From Herbaspirillum sp. Sphag64 (lineage in GTDB: Bacteria; Pseudomonadota; Gammaproteobacteria; Burkholderiales; Burkholderiaceae_D), in the NCBI RefSeq assembly GCF_014192645.1, contig NZ_JACHYE010000001.1:192350-256349 (forward strand): a stretch of DNA of 64,000 nt, written 5' to 3'. This document shows, piece after piece, positions 9,048 to 17,975 of this stretch (its first letter is position 1; each line of letters opens with the position of its first letter). A model generated the notes under the pieces. The model was not told where the DNA came from and made no database searches. It saw only the letters and a list, made by a program, of their open reading frames with translations. The position numbers were made by a program, and so were the translations under genes.

Positions 9048-9746
9048 GTTCCCCAGATAGGCTTTGCGCACTGCCTCATTGGCCAGCAGATTGGCACCGG
9101 TATCGGCGAGCACGACATGCCCATTCTCCAGCACGTAACCACGATCAGCCACACCTAAGGCCTTGTTGGCATTTTGCTCGACCAGGAACACGGTGACGCC
9201 CTGGTCACGAATGGCGCGAATGATGTCAAAGATCTGCGCGATGATCAATGGTGCCAATCCCAGTGTTGGCTCGTCCAGCAACAGCAGACGCGGCTTGCTC
9301 ATCAGCGCTCGCCCAATGGCCAACATCTGCTGCTCGCCACCGGACATGGTTCCGGCCCGTTGATGCGCCCGCTCTTCCAGCCGTGGAAACAGCCCAAACA
9401 CATGGGCGATACCAGCTTCGATCTCGTGTTTGCTGGCAAAGAAGGCACCCATCTTGAGGTTTTCAAGCACCGTCAGACTAGGAAATACACGTCGTCCCTC
9501 GGGTGAAATTGCCATCCCCAAGCGCATGATGTCATGGGTTGCGCGTTGCGTAATATCTTGCCCTTCGAAGACAATCCTGCCGCTGGTGGCGCGCGGTTTG
9601 CCACACAGCGTCATCAGCAAGGTCGTTTTGCCGGCGCCGTTGGCACCGATCAGGGTCACGATTTCACCCTGGTTGACGTTCAGCGATACGCCATGCAATG
9701 CCTCGATCGCACCGTAGTGGGTATGTACCTGTTCAAATTGCAGCAT
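9042..9746 (-). CDS. livF: Branched-chain amino-acid ABC transporter ATPase LivF
   Basis: One of two ATPases of the Liv importer. The 234-residue protein has Walker A GANGAGKTT (about 33-41), signature MSGGEQQMLAIGRALM, Walker B LLLLDEP and the EGRRVFPSLTVLENL stretch typical of LivF. Its ATG overlaps the livG stop by one base (TAATG), so translation is coupled. Last gene of the livHMGF run. Confidence 0.95.
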   Translation of the reverse strand: MLQFEQVHTHYGAIEALHGVSLNVNQGEIVTLIGANGAGKTTLLMTLCGKPRATSGRIVFEGQDITQRATHDIMRLGMAISPEGRRVFPSLTVLENLKMGAFFASKHEIEAGIAHVFGLFPRLEERAHQRAGTMSGGEQQMLAIGRALMSKPRLLLLDEPTLGLAPLIIAQIFDIIRAIRDQGVTVFLVEQNANKALGVADRGYVLENGHVVLADTGANLLANEAVRKAYLGNA

Positions 9747-10534
9747 TATTCCTCTCCCAGGTAAGCCTTGATCACTCGTTCGTCATTGCGCACCTCCTCA
9801 GGTGTGCCAGTGACGATAGGCTTGCCGTGTTCCATCACCAGAATCCGATCTGAAATACCCATGACCAGGCTCATGTCGTGTTCGATCAGCAGGACAGCCA
9901 CGCCGTGCTGTTGTCGCAGCTTGTCGATCAGCTGCTGCAACTCCTGCTTCTCCTGTGGATTCAGGCCGGCAGCCGGCTCGTCCAGCAGCAACAGACGCGG
10001 CCGGGTGATCATGCAACGAGCGATTTCGACCCGACGCTGCAAACCATAGGACAAGGTCCCCGCTTCTCGATTGGCCAGCGCGGTCAGACCGAGTTCCTCC
10101 AGCCAATAAGCGGCGCGATCGAGCGCCTGCCGTTCGGAGCGGCGAAAGCCTGGCAACTTGAACAAGCCCGACAACAGGTTGTTGTTGAGCTGGTTATGTT
10201 GCGCCACCAGCAGGTTTTCCACGACGGTCAAGGTCTTGAACAAGCGGATGTTCTGAAAGGTCCTGACCAACCCTTGCTGGGCAACGATATGACTGGGCTG
10301 ACGTGCAATCGCCCGTCCCTGCAGGCTGATATCACCTGCTGTGGGCTGGTAGAAACCACTAATGCAATTGAATACGGTTGTCTTGCCGGCACCGTTCGGA
10401 CCAATGATGGCAAACACTTCCCTCTCCTGCACCGCCAGTGAAACACCGTCGACTGCCAGCAGTCCGCCGAAGCGCATCGCCAGACCGGAGACTTCCAGCA
10501 ATACGGCCCTGTGATTATTGTTGGTCATTTTCAT
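9746..10534 (-). CDS. livG: Branched-chain amino-acid ABC transporter ATPase LivG
   Basis: Second ATPase of the Liv importer, 262 residues. Walker A is GPNGAGKTT, the signature is [15 protein letters not shown], and Walker B is [13 protein letters not shown]. The [12 protein letters not shown] motif is the usual LivG Q-loop region. ATG 10534 is chosen because it shares ATGA with the livM stop and has GGAG 8 bases upstream; an ATG two codons later (10528) is less well placed. Confidence 0.95.
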   Translation of the reverse strand: MKMTNNNHRAVLLEVSGLAMRFGGLLAVDGVSLAVQEREVFAIIGPNGAGKTTVFNCISGFYQPTAGDISLQGRAIARQPSHIVAQQGLVRTFQNIRLFKTLTVVENLLVAQHNQLNNNLLSGLFKLPGFRRSERQALDRAAYWLEELGLTALANREAGTLSYGLQRRVEIARCMITRPRLLLLDEPAAGLNPQEKQELQQLIDKLRQQHGVAVLLIEHDMSLVMGISDRILVMEHGKPIVTGTPEEVRNDERVIKAYLGEE

Positions 10535-11757
10535 TGCGGCAACTCCACATGCGGACGCGAAGCGGGCAACAGTCCTTGAGGACGCCACATCATCATCAAC
10601 ACCATGACTAATCCAAAAATCAGCATGCGGTACTCGGCGAAGCTACGCGCCACCTCCGGCAACACAGTGAGCAGGATTGCCGCCAGGATCACCCCCATCT
10701 GCGATCCCATTCCGCCCAGTACGACAATTGCCAGGATCAATGCTGATTCAATGAACGTGAACGATTCTGGATTAACCAGTCCCTGACGTGCGGCAAAGAA
10801 GCAGCCTGCCAGACCGGCAAAGGCGGCGCCCAAGGTAAAGGCGGACAACTTGATCTTGGTCGGATTGATCCCCAGCGAACGGCAGGCGATTTCATCGTCG
10901 CGCAAGGCTTCCCAGGCGCGCCCCATTGGCATGCGAATCAGGCGACTGGTAAAGAAATAGGTCACCAGCACCAGCAGCAGCGCCAGCAGATAAAGGAAGA
11001 TCACCATGTGACCACCCTGATAGGGTATCCCGATCAGTTCGTGAAAAGTGGTCGCGCCCTCGACGCTGGCACGGCGCGCCATCTCGATACCGAACACGGT
11101 CGGTTTGGGAATACTGGAGACACCATCCGGACCGCCGGTGAGCCAGGTCAGATTATTGAGAAGCAAGCGAATGATTTCACCAAAGCCGAGCGTGACAATG
11201 GCCAGGTAATCACCGCGCAGCCGTAGTACCGGGAAGCCAAGGATAAATCCAAACAAAGCCGACATGCCCGCAGCCAGCGGTAGACATTCCCAGAAGCTCA
11301 AGCCAAAGCTCTGGTTGAGTAATGCATAGGTATAGCCACCGACAGCATAAAAACCGACATAACCGAGATCAAGCAGACCGGCAAAACCGACCACGATATT
11401 CAAACCCAATCCCAGAATCACGTAGATCAATGCCAGGGTGGCAATATCCACATTTCCGCGCGAACCAAAAAACGGCCAGATCAAGGCCACCGCCAGCAAG
11501 ACCAGCATCGCATAGCGCTGTTGGGTAGGCTTCAGCCTGGGCAACGCTGGCAGACGTATATGCGCACTGCTGCGCGAGAGAACCGGTTTGCAGAGCTGGA
11601 ATACAAATACCGCCAATACGGCAATGAGCACCGGCGTCCAGTGTGCATGGAGCACCACCTGATAGCCATCCAGCTGTAATTGCAGACCCAGCAATGGCGT
11701 CGTCAGGATAGCGGTCAGGATTGCCGCCGCCACAGCATTCTTCACGGTCGTTGTCAT
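10531..11757 (-). CDS. livM: Branched-chain amino-acid ABC transporter permease LivM
   Basis: Inner-membrane permease subunit, 408 residues, with an N-terminal extension of about 90 residues before the conserved core. The core carries [24 protein letters not shown] and the cytoplasmic EAA-like loop [23 protein letters not shown]. About ten hydrophobic helices. The ATG at 11757 overlaps the livH stop by one base; a GTG directly before it (11760) is an alternative start. Ends in an ATGA overlap with livG. Confidence 0.93.
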   Translation of the reverse strand: MTTTVKNAVAAAILTAILTTPLLGLQLQLDGYQVVLHAHWTPVLIAVLAVFVFQLCKPVLSRSSAHIRLPALPRLKPTQQRYAMLVLLAVALIWPFFGSRGNVDIATLALIYVILGLGLNIVVGFAGLLDLGYVGFYAVGGYTYALLNQSFGLSFWECLPLAAGMSALFGFILGFPVLRLRGDYLAIVTLGFGEIIRLLLNNLTWLTGGPDGVSSIPKPTVFGIEMARRASVEGATTFHELIGIPYQGGHMVIFLYLLALLLVLVTYFFTSRLIRMPMGRAWEALRDDEIACRSLGINPTKIKLSAFTLGAAFAGLAGCFFAARQGLVNPESFTFIESALILAIVVLGGMGSQMGVILAAILLTVLPEVARSFAEYRMLIFGLVMVLMMMWRPQGLLPASRPHVELPQ

Positions 11758-12683
11758 CACACTTTCTCCACATCCGGCTTACCCAACAAGCCCGTCGGAC
11801 GGAACAGCAAAATCAGCACCAGCAAGGCAAAAGACACGACATCCTTGTACTCAGCCGGTAAATAGCCAGCAGCAAAAGTCTCGGCCAGCCCCAGCAAAAC
11901 ACCGCCCAGCATAGCGCCGGGGATGCTGCCAATACCTCCCAATACGGCCGCGGTGAAGGCCTTGATACCGGCGATGAAGCCGATATAGGGATTGAGTTTG
12001 CCGATGGTCAGCGCGATCAGTACTCCACCCACAGCAGCCAGCATGGCGCCCAGCACGAAGGTGAAGGAAATGACGCGATTGGTATCGATGCCCAGCAGAT
12101 TGGCCATCCCCATGTCTTCAGCGCAGGCGCGACAAGCGCGTCCCATGCGGGAACGGGCGATGAACAGGGTCAACCCCACCATCAGTAGCAAAGTAACGCC
12201 AACAATGATCATCCGCGAATAGGGAACGGTGACGGTAAAATCACTCCCCATCTGAAACTCCAGTGCTCCGGAAATCAGCACAGGCACCGACATGTCACGC
12301 GAGCCCTGCCCGATCTGCACATAGTTCTGCAGGAAAATCGACATGCCAATAGCCGAGATCAGTGGCACCAGTCGCGGTCCACCGCGCAAAGGACGGTAGG
12401 CGACACGCTCGACGGTCCAGCCATACAAGCCGGTGACGACGACAGAGACGATCAGCGCTGCCCCCAGCAAAAGGGGTAAAGGATAACCGGCCTGCACACC
12501 AATCGCGCTCAGTGTGACCAGACCAACGTAGGAACCGATCATGTAAATCTCGCCGTGGGCAAAATTGATCATGCCGATAATGCCGTAGACCATGGTGTAG
12601 CCGATTGCGATCAAGGCATAGATCGCTCCCAGACTCAGACCATTGACGAGCTGTTGCGTCAGTTGAGGGAGTAGTTCGTTCAT
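11757..12683 (-). CDS. livH: Branched-chain amino-acid ABC transporter permease LivH
   Basis: 308-residue membrane permease. It has the typical N-terminal [37 protein letters not shown] region (seen here from residue 13 as [19 protein letters not shown]) and the loop [20 protein letters not shown]. First gene of the coupled livHMGF series. Its start is 8 bases from an inverted-repeat element that fills most of the gap to livJ, and no good ribosome site precedes its ATG. Confidence 0.94.
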   Translation of the reverse strand: MNELLPQLTQQLVNGLSLGAIYALIAIGYTMVYGIIGMINFAHGEIYMIGSYVGLVTLSAIGVQAGYPLPLLLGAALIVSVVVTGLYGWTVERVAYRPLRGGPRLVPLISAIGMSIFLQNYVQIGQGSRDMSVPVLISGALEFQMGSDFTVTVPYSRMIIVGVTLLLMVGLTLFIARSRMGRACRACAEDMGMANLLGIDTNRVISFTFVLGAMLAAVGGVLIALTIGKLNPYIGFIAGIKAFTAAVLGGIGSIPGAMLGGVLLGLAETFAAGYLPAEYKDVVSFALLVLILLFRPTGLLGKPDVEKV

Positions 12684-12690
12684 AACAAAA

Positions 12691-12802
12691 AGGACTCACG
12701 CAAAATGCCGCTGGCTCAGCGTGCTGCATCCTGCCTGCATTGTGCTGTGGCGGTGACTCTGGCTGGTGCCATGCACGGTAACGAACTTTTGCGTAAGCCC
12801 TG
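12691..12802. mobile_element. MITE-like 112-bp element with 15-bp terminal inverted repeats
   Basis: The arms at 12691-12705 and 12788-12802 match at 13 of 15 positions as an inverted repeat (AGGACTCACGCAAAA against AGGGCTTACGCAAAA). The 82 bp between them have no coding capacity. Size and structure fit a miniature inverted-repeat element or the scar of an insertion sequence; A-rich flanks may hide a target duplication but none is clear. A long-range RNA stem is the alternative reading. Confidence 0.4.
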
Positions 12803-12819
12803 AAAAATGAGGAGATGCC

Positions 12820-12856
12820 AATGCCCTTTTGCTGTTTCTGATGCGCAGGGCATTGA
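12820..12856 (-). other. Inverted repeat downstream of livJ
   Basis: CAATGCCC and GGGCATTG, a perfect 8-bp stem with a 21-base loop, between livJ and livH. It could stabilise the 3' end of the livJ message and lower livHMGF expression relative to the binding protein, a common arrangement in Liv operons. Confidence 0.4.
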
Positions 12857-12869
12857 CCGGGCGGGCCAC

Positions 12870-12887
12870 CTCAGAGAACGCTGAGGC
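12870..12887 (-). other. Hairpin just after the livJ stop codon
   Basis: CCTCAG, six-base loop, CTGAGG, starting about 15 bases after livJ ends. No T-run follows, so it is more likely an attenuating or mRNA-protecting hairpin than a full terminator. Confidence 0.4.
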
Positions 12888-12901
12888 AGCGACCAACTGA
12901 C

Positions 12902-14023
12902 TTACTTCGCTTCCGATTTGGTCGCATCTTTATGCCAGGTATAAACCACGAACTTGAAAGATTTGAGATCACCCTTCTTGTCGTAAGCAACCTCGCCAAT
13001 CGGCGTCTTGAACGAATTGGCATGGATATAGGCGGCCACTTTGGCAGGATCAGTCGACTTGGCACCGGCGATGGCATCGGCAATGACCTTCACTGCCGAA
13101 TAAGCGGGCAACTGGAAGGGACCGTTAGCGTCACGCTTCTTCGAGGCGAAAGCCTTGACCAGTGCCGCATTGGCCGGGTCGGCGGCAAAATCGGCTGGCA
13201 AGGTTACCAGCATGCCTTCGGAGGCTGGACCGGCGATGGCAGTAATATCCTTGTTGCCGACTCCTTCTGGGCCCATGAATACGGCCTTGATACCCTGCTC
13301 CCGCGCCTGACGCATGAGCATCCCCATTTCGGGATGGTAGCCACCGAAATAGACAAAATCCACCCCCTGCGATTTGAGCTTGGTGATCACCGCCGAATAA
13401 TCGCTGTCGCCAGCGTTGATGCCTTCAAATACCACCACCGGAACCCTGGCGGCTTCCAGCGATGACTTGACCGCGCTGGCCACGCCTTGTCCGTAAGACT
13501 GCTTATCGTGCAGAACGGCTACTTTTTTGGGCTTGACCTTCTCGATGATGTACTTGGCCGCAGCAGGTCCTTGCTGATCATCGCGACCGATGGTGCGGAA
13601 AATAAATTGATGCGGCTTGGCTTCTGTCAGTTGAGGCGCCGTTGCGGAAGGTGTGATCATGACCACGCCTTCATTTTCATAGATGTCGGAAGCCGGAATG
13701 GTCGATCCCGAACAAACGTGACCAATGACAAATTTAATACCTTGACTGACAATCTTGTTGGCAACCGCAACTGCCTGTTTAGGCTCACAGGAGTCGTCCA
13801 TCAGAACCACTTCAAACTTGTTGCCGCCTGCACCTCCCGCGGCATTGATTTGCTCAATTGCTGTCAATGCTCCCGCTTTGACCATATCGCCATACTGTGC
13901 CACGGCACCAGTCATCGGGCCGGCGATCGCAATCTTCACTGTTTCGGCCTGCGCCACGGTGGTACAGGACAAGACAAATGCGGCAGCGAAGGCGATTTTT
14001 GTGAGACGGTTCAAGGGTTGCAT
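12902..14023 (-). CDS. livJ: Branched-chain amino-acid ABC transporter substrate-binding protein
   Basis: Periplasmic binding protein of the Liv system, 373 residues. The signal peptide is MQPLNRLTKIAFAAAFVLSC followed by TTVAQA, with cleavage expected at AQA/ETV. The mature part starts with the family pattern VKIAIAGPMTGAVAQYGDM and contains DDSCEPKQAVAVANKIV and FVIGHVCSGSTIPASDIYE, typical of LivJ/LivK. ATG 14023 is chosen by a strong GGAGGAAA ribosome site; the longer reading frame upstream lacks one. The gene is separated from livH by 218 bp. Confidence 0.94.
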   Translation of the reverse strand: MQPLNRLTKIAFAAAFVLSCTTVAQAETVKIAIAGPMTGAVAQYGDMVKAGALTAIEQINAAGGAGGNKFEVVLMDDSCEPKQAVAVANKIVSQGIKFVIGHVCSGSTIPASDIYENEGVVMITPSATAPQLTEAKPHQFIFRTIGRDDQQGPAAAKYIIEKVKPKKVAVLHDKQSYGQGVASAVKSSLEAARVPVVVFEGINAGDSDYSAVITKLKSQGVDFVYFGGYHPEMGMLMRQAREQGIKAVFMGPEGVGNKDITAIAGPASEGMLVTLPADFAADPANAALVKAFASKKRDANGPFQLPAYSAVKVIADAIAGAKSTDPAKVAAYIHANSFKTPIGEVAYDKKGDLKSFKFVVYTWHKDATKSEAK

Positions 14024-14040
14024 CGAGTTTCCTCCAGAAT

Positions 14041-14063
14041 AAATTTGTATGAATGACAAATTT
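14041..14063 (-). promoter_or_regulatory. Inverted repeat in the livJ leader
   Basis: AAATTTGT, seven bases, ACAAATTT: a perfect 8-bp dyad immediately upstream of the livJ ribosome site. It could be an operator or a leader hairpin that hides the ribosome site. Confidence 0.45.
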
Positions 14064-14146
14064 TTAGTGAGCAGAATTAAGGGGCTGAAGTGTAACATCG
14101 TCGCAATAAATGAAAGAAATTTTTATCTTATCTGCACGAAATCTGC

Positions 14147-14162
14147 TTTATATGCATATAAA
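14147..14162. promoter_or_regulatory. Perfect 16-bp palindrome upstream of livJ
   Basis: TTTATATGCATATAAA, centred about 130 bp upstream of the livJ ATG. It lies in the AT-rich gap 14024-14405 between livJ and the divergent phosphodiester glycosidase gene. It looks like a binding site for a dimeric regulator; which one is unknown. Apart from this dyad and the one at 14041-14063, I see nothing further in the gap. Confidence 0.45.
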
Positions 14163-14405
14163 ACCTACTCGTATGCACGATTTAACCAATTAATAAGATG
14201 TGTCAGAAAAGCTTGAATAGGGACAAAAACTGAACAAAGTGACAATGAATTTGATTGGAAATATTCCCAATTGCAACGCAGGCACCTAAAATGCATTTTT
14301 TATACACATGGCGCTAACGGGGTCGTACGGTGCTCGTCCAATAAGCGGTATTCGACGCAAGTTCCTGCCCCCTGTTCCCGCCAAGCTGATTTTTTCTGAT
14401 TCTCC

Positions 14406-15203
14406 ATGCGCTTTTTGCTGCGTCCATTCACTCGTACCACTTATCGTGGTGACATCACTTTGCTACTGTTATTGCTGATGCTGGCGTCACTTGTCATGCC
14501 CGCCGCGCTTGCGGCAGAGCTACGGCAATACCGCTACAACCAGGTCAGTATCAGCACCTGCCAGATCGATCTGCAACGCGATACGCTGCGGATGTACTGG
14601 AAAGATAACAACGGCAATCTGCTAGGTACGTTCGCCAATCTACGCAACTGGCTCAGGCCACAGGGCAAAGACATCTTCTGCGCCACCAATGCCGGGATTT
14701 ACGACAAGGATCATCGGCCATTAGGGCTCTATATCGAAGATGGAGAAACGCTGCGCAAGTTGAATACGCGCCAGAATGCCTATGGCAATTTCTATCTGCC
14801 GCCGAACGGCGTATTTATCGTGGAGGATCGCCAGGCACGCATTGTTGACACGCTCAGTGTGGATGCTGATCGCAATCGATGGCTTGGTACAGCGCGTTTC
14901 GCGACGCAGTCCGGTCCGATCATGCTGCAAAACGGCATCATCAACAGCGTCTTCGACCCAGCTTCCATCAATATGGTCGTACGCAACGCAGTCTGCATCG
15001 ACAGCAACCGTCAGGTGGTCTTGGCCATGGCACGAAACCCAATCACGTTCTATGACTTCGCACAGTTCCTCCGTGACAAAGTGCAGTGCGTTGATGCGCT
15101 CTACCTGGACGGTAGCATCTCGCGTATTTATCCATCACTGGAAGCCGATCTGGGACCTGCGTTCGGTGCCATCATTGCTGTCACCAGAGACAGCGACAAA
15201 TAA
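14406..15203 (+). CDS. YigE-like phosphodiester glycosidase domain protein
   Basis: 265 residues. A long basic N-terminus and a leucine-rich segment end at ALAAEL, so it is probably exported to the periplasm. The body matches the DUF2233/NAGPA-type phosphodiester glycosidase group: FCATNAGIYDKDHRPLGLYIEDGE, then NFYLPPNGVFIV, ATQSGPIML and the C-terminal LYLDGSISRIY. The family is thought to cleave sugar phosphodiesters; the substrate is not known here. It stands alone, divergent from livJ. Confidence 0.8.
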   Translation: MRFLLRPFTRTTYRGDITLLLLLLMLASLVMPAALAAELRQYRYNQVSISTCQIDLQRDTLRMYWKDNNGNLLGTFANLRNWLRPQGKDIFCATNAGIYDKDHRPLGLYIEDGETLRKLNTRQNAYGNFYLPPNGVFIVEDRQARIVDTLSVDADRNRWLGTARFATQSGPIMLQNGIINSVFDPASINMVVRNAVCIDSNRQVVLAMARNPITFYDFAQFLRDKVQCVDALYLDGSISRIYPSLEADLGPAFGAIIAVTRDSDK

Positions 15204-15414
15204 GCTCACGAAACATCATGAGATATCACGATATCCTCATACATACCGCCGTGTGATTCATTGGGCGTTCGGTCACGTCGGTGCAGTATGCGAATTGGCT
15301 ATAAAGACATTCAAAATCCTTCGTTCTCCCGAACTTATTGATGTGTGAGCATAGAAGATTGCTCCGGAAAAATGCTATTCCTACTCACCCACATCAAACA
15401 CTGCAGGAGAATCA

Positions 15415-16227
15415 ATGCGCCGCTGGTCCAATTCCTTCATTTTCGGCATCATCGCCACCGCACTTGCGCTCACATCACCGCTCGCCTCTGCCCAAGACAA
15501 AAGTAAAATCAAGATCGGCATTTCTGGGGGCAGTGCTGAGCAAATCTTCGAGGTCGTCAAGAAAGTCGCCGCCAAAGACGGCCTGGAAATTCAGATCATT
15601 ACTTTCAACGACTACCTGCAACCTAATGAAGCGCTGGCCTCTGGAGATCTCGATGCCAATGCCTTCCAGCATCTGCCGTTTATGGAAAGCCAGATTAAAT
15701 CGCGCGGTTACAAGATCGTGCCGGTTGGCCTGACTATTACCGCTCCCCTGGGCATTTATTCCCGAAAATACAAGTCAGTGGATCAATTACCGCCAGGCGC
15801 GCGTATTGGTATCCAGAACGATCCCTCCAACGGCAATCGCGCCCTGCTGCTACTGCAACATGCTGGCCTGATCAAGCTGAAGTCAGGCGTCGGCGAGAAC
15901 GGTACCAATGCGACGCCATTGGACGTGATCGACAATCCAAAGAAGCTCAAGCTGATCGAACTGGATGCGGCACAATTGCCACGTTCGCTCGACGATCTAG
16001 CAGCTGCGTCGATCAACAATGACTATGCGGTGCAAGCTGGTCTGTCGTTGCAACGCGACACCATCGCTGTGGAAGATGCCAAGGGGCGCTATGCCAATTT
16101 GATCGCCACACGCGTGGAAGACAAGGACAAATCCTGGGTAAAGAAGCTGGTGAAGGCCTACCAGTCTGAGGAAGTCCGTAAATTCATCGAAACCCAGTTC
16201 AAGGGCTCATTGGTTCCGGCATTCTGA
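15415..16227 (+). CDS. MetQ/NlpA-family substrate-binding protein
   Basis: 270-residue periplasmic binding protein of the methionine ABC importer family (MetQ). Characteristic stretches are IITFNDYLQPNEALASGDLDANAFQHLPFM, GARIGIQNDPSNGNRALLLLQHAGLI and the C-terminal AYQSEEVRKFIETQFKGS. The signal peptide ends in ASA/QDK; unlike many MetQ proteins it has no lipobox cysteine, so it should be soluble. AGGAG precedes ATG 15415. No metN or metI lies beside it, so it is an orphan binding protein whose ligand is uncertain. Confidence 0.88.
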   Translation: MRRWSNSFIFGIIATALALTSPLASAQDKSKIKIGISGGSAEQIFEVVKKVAAKDGLEIQIITFNDYLQPNEALASGDLDANAFQHLPFMESQIKSRGYKIVPVGLTITAPLGIYSRKYKSVDQLPPGARIGIQNDPSNGNRALLLLQHAGLIKLKSGVGENGTNATPLDVIDNPKKLKLIELDAAQLPRSLDDLAAASINNDYAVQAGLSLQRDTIAVEDAKGRYANLIATRVEDKDKSWVKKLVKAYQSEEVRKFIETQFKGSLVPAF

Positions 16228-16285
16228 TTTTACATAGTCACTCGACCACTACATAAGATCACAAAATAGCGCTGCAAATAAAAAA

Positions 16286-16463
16286 GACCCGCGGACCAAG
16301 TCCGACGGGTCAATATCCCTCGCAAAAGGGTAGTTGAAGGAACAGTTCAACCGGGAACTCAGATCGTTGGCTAGTAATAAAGTTCGCTAACTCCCCACTA
16401 TCGCCGATCCTCTCCGACATTTCCGCCAGCGTGGAGGGCACCTGCTGGTTCCCAGTCGGTGCA
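16286..16463 (-). ncRNA. Candidate structured small RNA with its own intrinsic terminator
   Basis: On the minus strand a hairpin (GACCCGTCGGAC, TTG, GTCCGCGGGTC) followed by a run of six T lies at 16311-16286 and then 16285-16280. No minus-strand protein gene ends there. Upstream, CCGACTGGG (16459-16451) can pair with CCCGTCGG (16309-16302) to close a molecule of about 160 nt. CCCTC/GAGGG and GTTGAA/TTCAAC stems lie inside it. A TTGATA hexamer about 40 bases upstream of the putative 5' end could be a -35. Size and closed shape are compatible with 6S RNA, but I cannot confirm the family. It is divergent from the M15 peptidase gene. Confidence 0.42.
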
Positions 16464-16514
16464 AAATGCAGCAAAATGGCACACTCGTTATCAATTATGC
16501 TGCCCGCATCAATC

Positions 16515-17306
16515 ATGCCTCTGATTCCGCGTCATTATTGGGTTGCAGCCTGCTTTGCCCTTTCACTACTTGGTTTGGCCTCGACCAGTCACGCTGCGGT
16601 CAGCGCTCTGACATCGCGACAATGCCAGTTGATGGAACAGAAAAAAACCATTTCCCCAGACAATCCTGTTCCTTGCCGCCGTCTGACCCAGGTCTCGTTT
16701 AGCTATATCGGTTTCGATGGTCAGCAACACGATAACGGGCTGATCATCGTCATGGATGCACTAACAGAACAGGTACAGGCGATTTTTGACGAGTTGCTGG
16801 AGCGTCGCTTCCCGTTGCAGCAAGCCAGACCGATGGAAGAATTTACGGGTGACGACGAAGCTTCCATGCAGGCGAACAATAGCTCTTCGTTCAATGGGCG
16901 CGCCATGACGGGTGGCAGCGCCTGGTCCAAACATGCCTATGGTGCGGCGATTGATATCAATCCGCTACAGAACCCCTATCTGAGCCATGGCACTTACCTG
17001 CCCGACAACGCCGGTAGCTACCTCAGTCGTACACCGCAAAGACCAGGCATGGCGGAGAGCGCAATCGATATTTTCTTCCGTCATGGATTTTTAGTCTGGG
17101 GCGGAAACTGGTACGAGCCGGTTGATTACCAACACTTTGAAATCGGGAGTCGCGACTTCATACAGCAGTTGCTGGCACTACCACTACCTCAGGCACGTGC
17201 GGTGTTCAAGCGCTACGCAGATCAATATAGCGCTTGCCTCAAACGAAACAAGATCGCCGACAACATCGCAAGACGCGACGCTTGTGCGCACAATAACCGG
17301 CGCTAG
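16515..17306 (+). CDS. Exported M15-family metallopeptidase (D,D- or L,D-carboxy/endopeptidase type)
   Basis: 263 residues with a signal peptide ending at SHA/AVS. The zinc site of the VanY/M15 group is intact: His140 and Asp147 in SAWSKHAYGAAIDINP, and His207 in DYQHFEI. Such enzymes trim peptidoglycan peptides in the periplasm. Start choice is uncertain: ATG 16497 and a longer form from 16431 are also open, but 16515 gives the cleanest signal peptide. No good ribosome site is visible. The gap of 287 bp before it holds the candidate small RNA on the other strand. Confidence 0.82.
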   Translation: MPLIPRHYWVAACFALSLLGLASTSHAAVSALTSRQCQLMEQKKTISPDNPVPCRRLTQVSFSYIGFDGQQHDNGLIIVMDALTEQVQAIFDELLERRFPLQQARPMEEFTGDDEASMQANNSSSFNGRAMTGGSAWSKHAYGAAIDINPLQNPYLSHGTYLPDNAGSYLSRTPQRPGMAESAIDIFFRHGFLVWGGNWYEPVDYQHFEIGSRDFIQQLLALPLPQARAVFKRYADQYSACLKRNKIADNIARRDACAHNNRR

Positions 17307-17336
17307 CATTGACCATCACGCAGCCCCTTGCGTCGC

Positions 17337-17975
17337 TCAAGGCTGTAACAATATGCTCACCGCCTCGTCACGCGCAGCGTCGATATTCCCATCGTGCAAA
17401 GCAATCAGCTGCAATGACCGGGCGGCAAGATAATCGCGCACTTCGGCCTGCATCAACAGCGGCCGAACCCGATGCAAGGTATCGATCAACAAGGGTGTCA
17501 AGCGATCCAACTCAGGTCGTATGTCGCGCGCCAGATCGGGTGGTTGGGCGAACGGTGAGTGCTGTTGCTTCTGCCATTGTGCATGCATGTCGCGCTGTAT
17601 GATTTTGCCGGCATCAAATTGCGCCTGAAAAAACCGCAACGCGAATGATCGATCAGCCTCTGGCGCATCATGCATCCCAGCTGCGAGATCAGCTAAAATC
17701 TTGCGTTCACGGAGCGGATCATCGATGGGAGCGCCCGAATTCCATTTCGCTTGAGCGACCTTTTCTGCCACCGCAAGACGTTGATTGATCAATTCCAGAA
17801 GATGATCAATTTCCTTTAATTCCAGTGCAGACAGCGAGCCGATGGAAGTCGCAGATGCCCCTGACTGTTCAGGCGGAAGAACTTGACATCCCGCAAGCGA
17901 CAGTACAACGCACAATAGTCCGCAAAACGTTTGAGCAACATTACGCACCGTCATCCAACCCATCCTTGCATTCAT
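17337..17975 (-). CDS. Secreted chorismate mutase of the AroQ-gamma class, predicted lipoprotein
   Basis: 212 residues. The N-terminal signal sequence ends in a lipobox (LSLAGC, Cys30), so it should be anchored in the outer periplasm. The helical domain matches exported AroQ-gamma mutases: Arg66, Lys77 and Arg89 are spaced exactly as the active-site Arg49, Lys60 and Arg72 of the Mycobacterium tuberculosis secreted enzyme, in ELINQRLAVAEKVAQAKW and DDPLRERKIL. It would convert chorismate to prephenate outside the cytoplasm. ATG 17975 is chosen for the GAGGAG site 7 bases upstream; an ATG at 17990 lacks one. Convergent with the M15 peptidase. Confidence 0.8.
   Translation of the reverse strand: MNARMGWMTVRNVAQTFCGLLCVVLSLAGCQVLPPEQSGASATSIGSLSALELKEIDHLLELINQRLAVAEKVAQAKWNSGAPIDDPLRERKILADLAAGMHDAPEADRSFALRFFQAQFDAGKIIQRDMHAQWQKQQHSPFAQPPDLARDIRPELDRLTPLLIDTLHRVRPLLMQAEVRDYLAARSLQLIALHDGNIDAARDEAVSILLQP

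Noticed and set aside
15204-15414. SAM riboswitch in front of the metQ-like gene
   Set aside because: No recognisable riboswitch core or terminator is visible in the 211 bp.
16310-16516. Minus-strand reading frame of 68 codons over the candidate RNA
   Set aside because: No ribosome site, ends inside the terminator hairpin, and it overlaps the start of the M15 peptidase gene; the fold of the RNA explains the region better.
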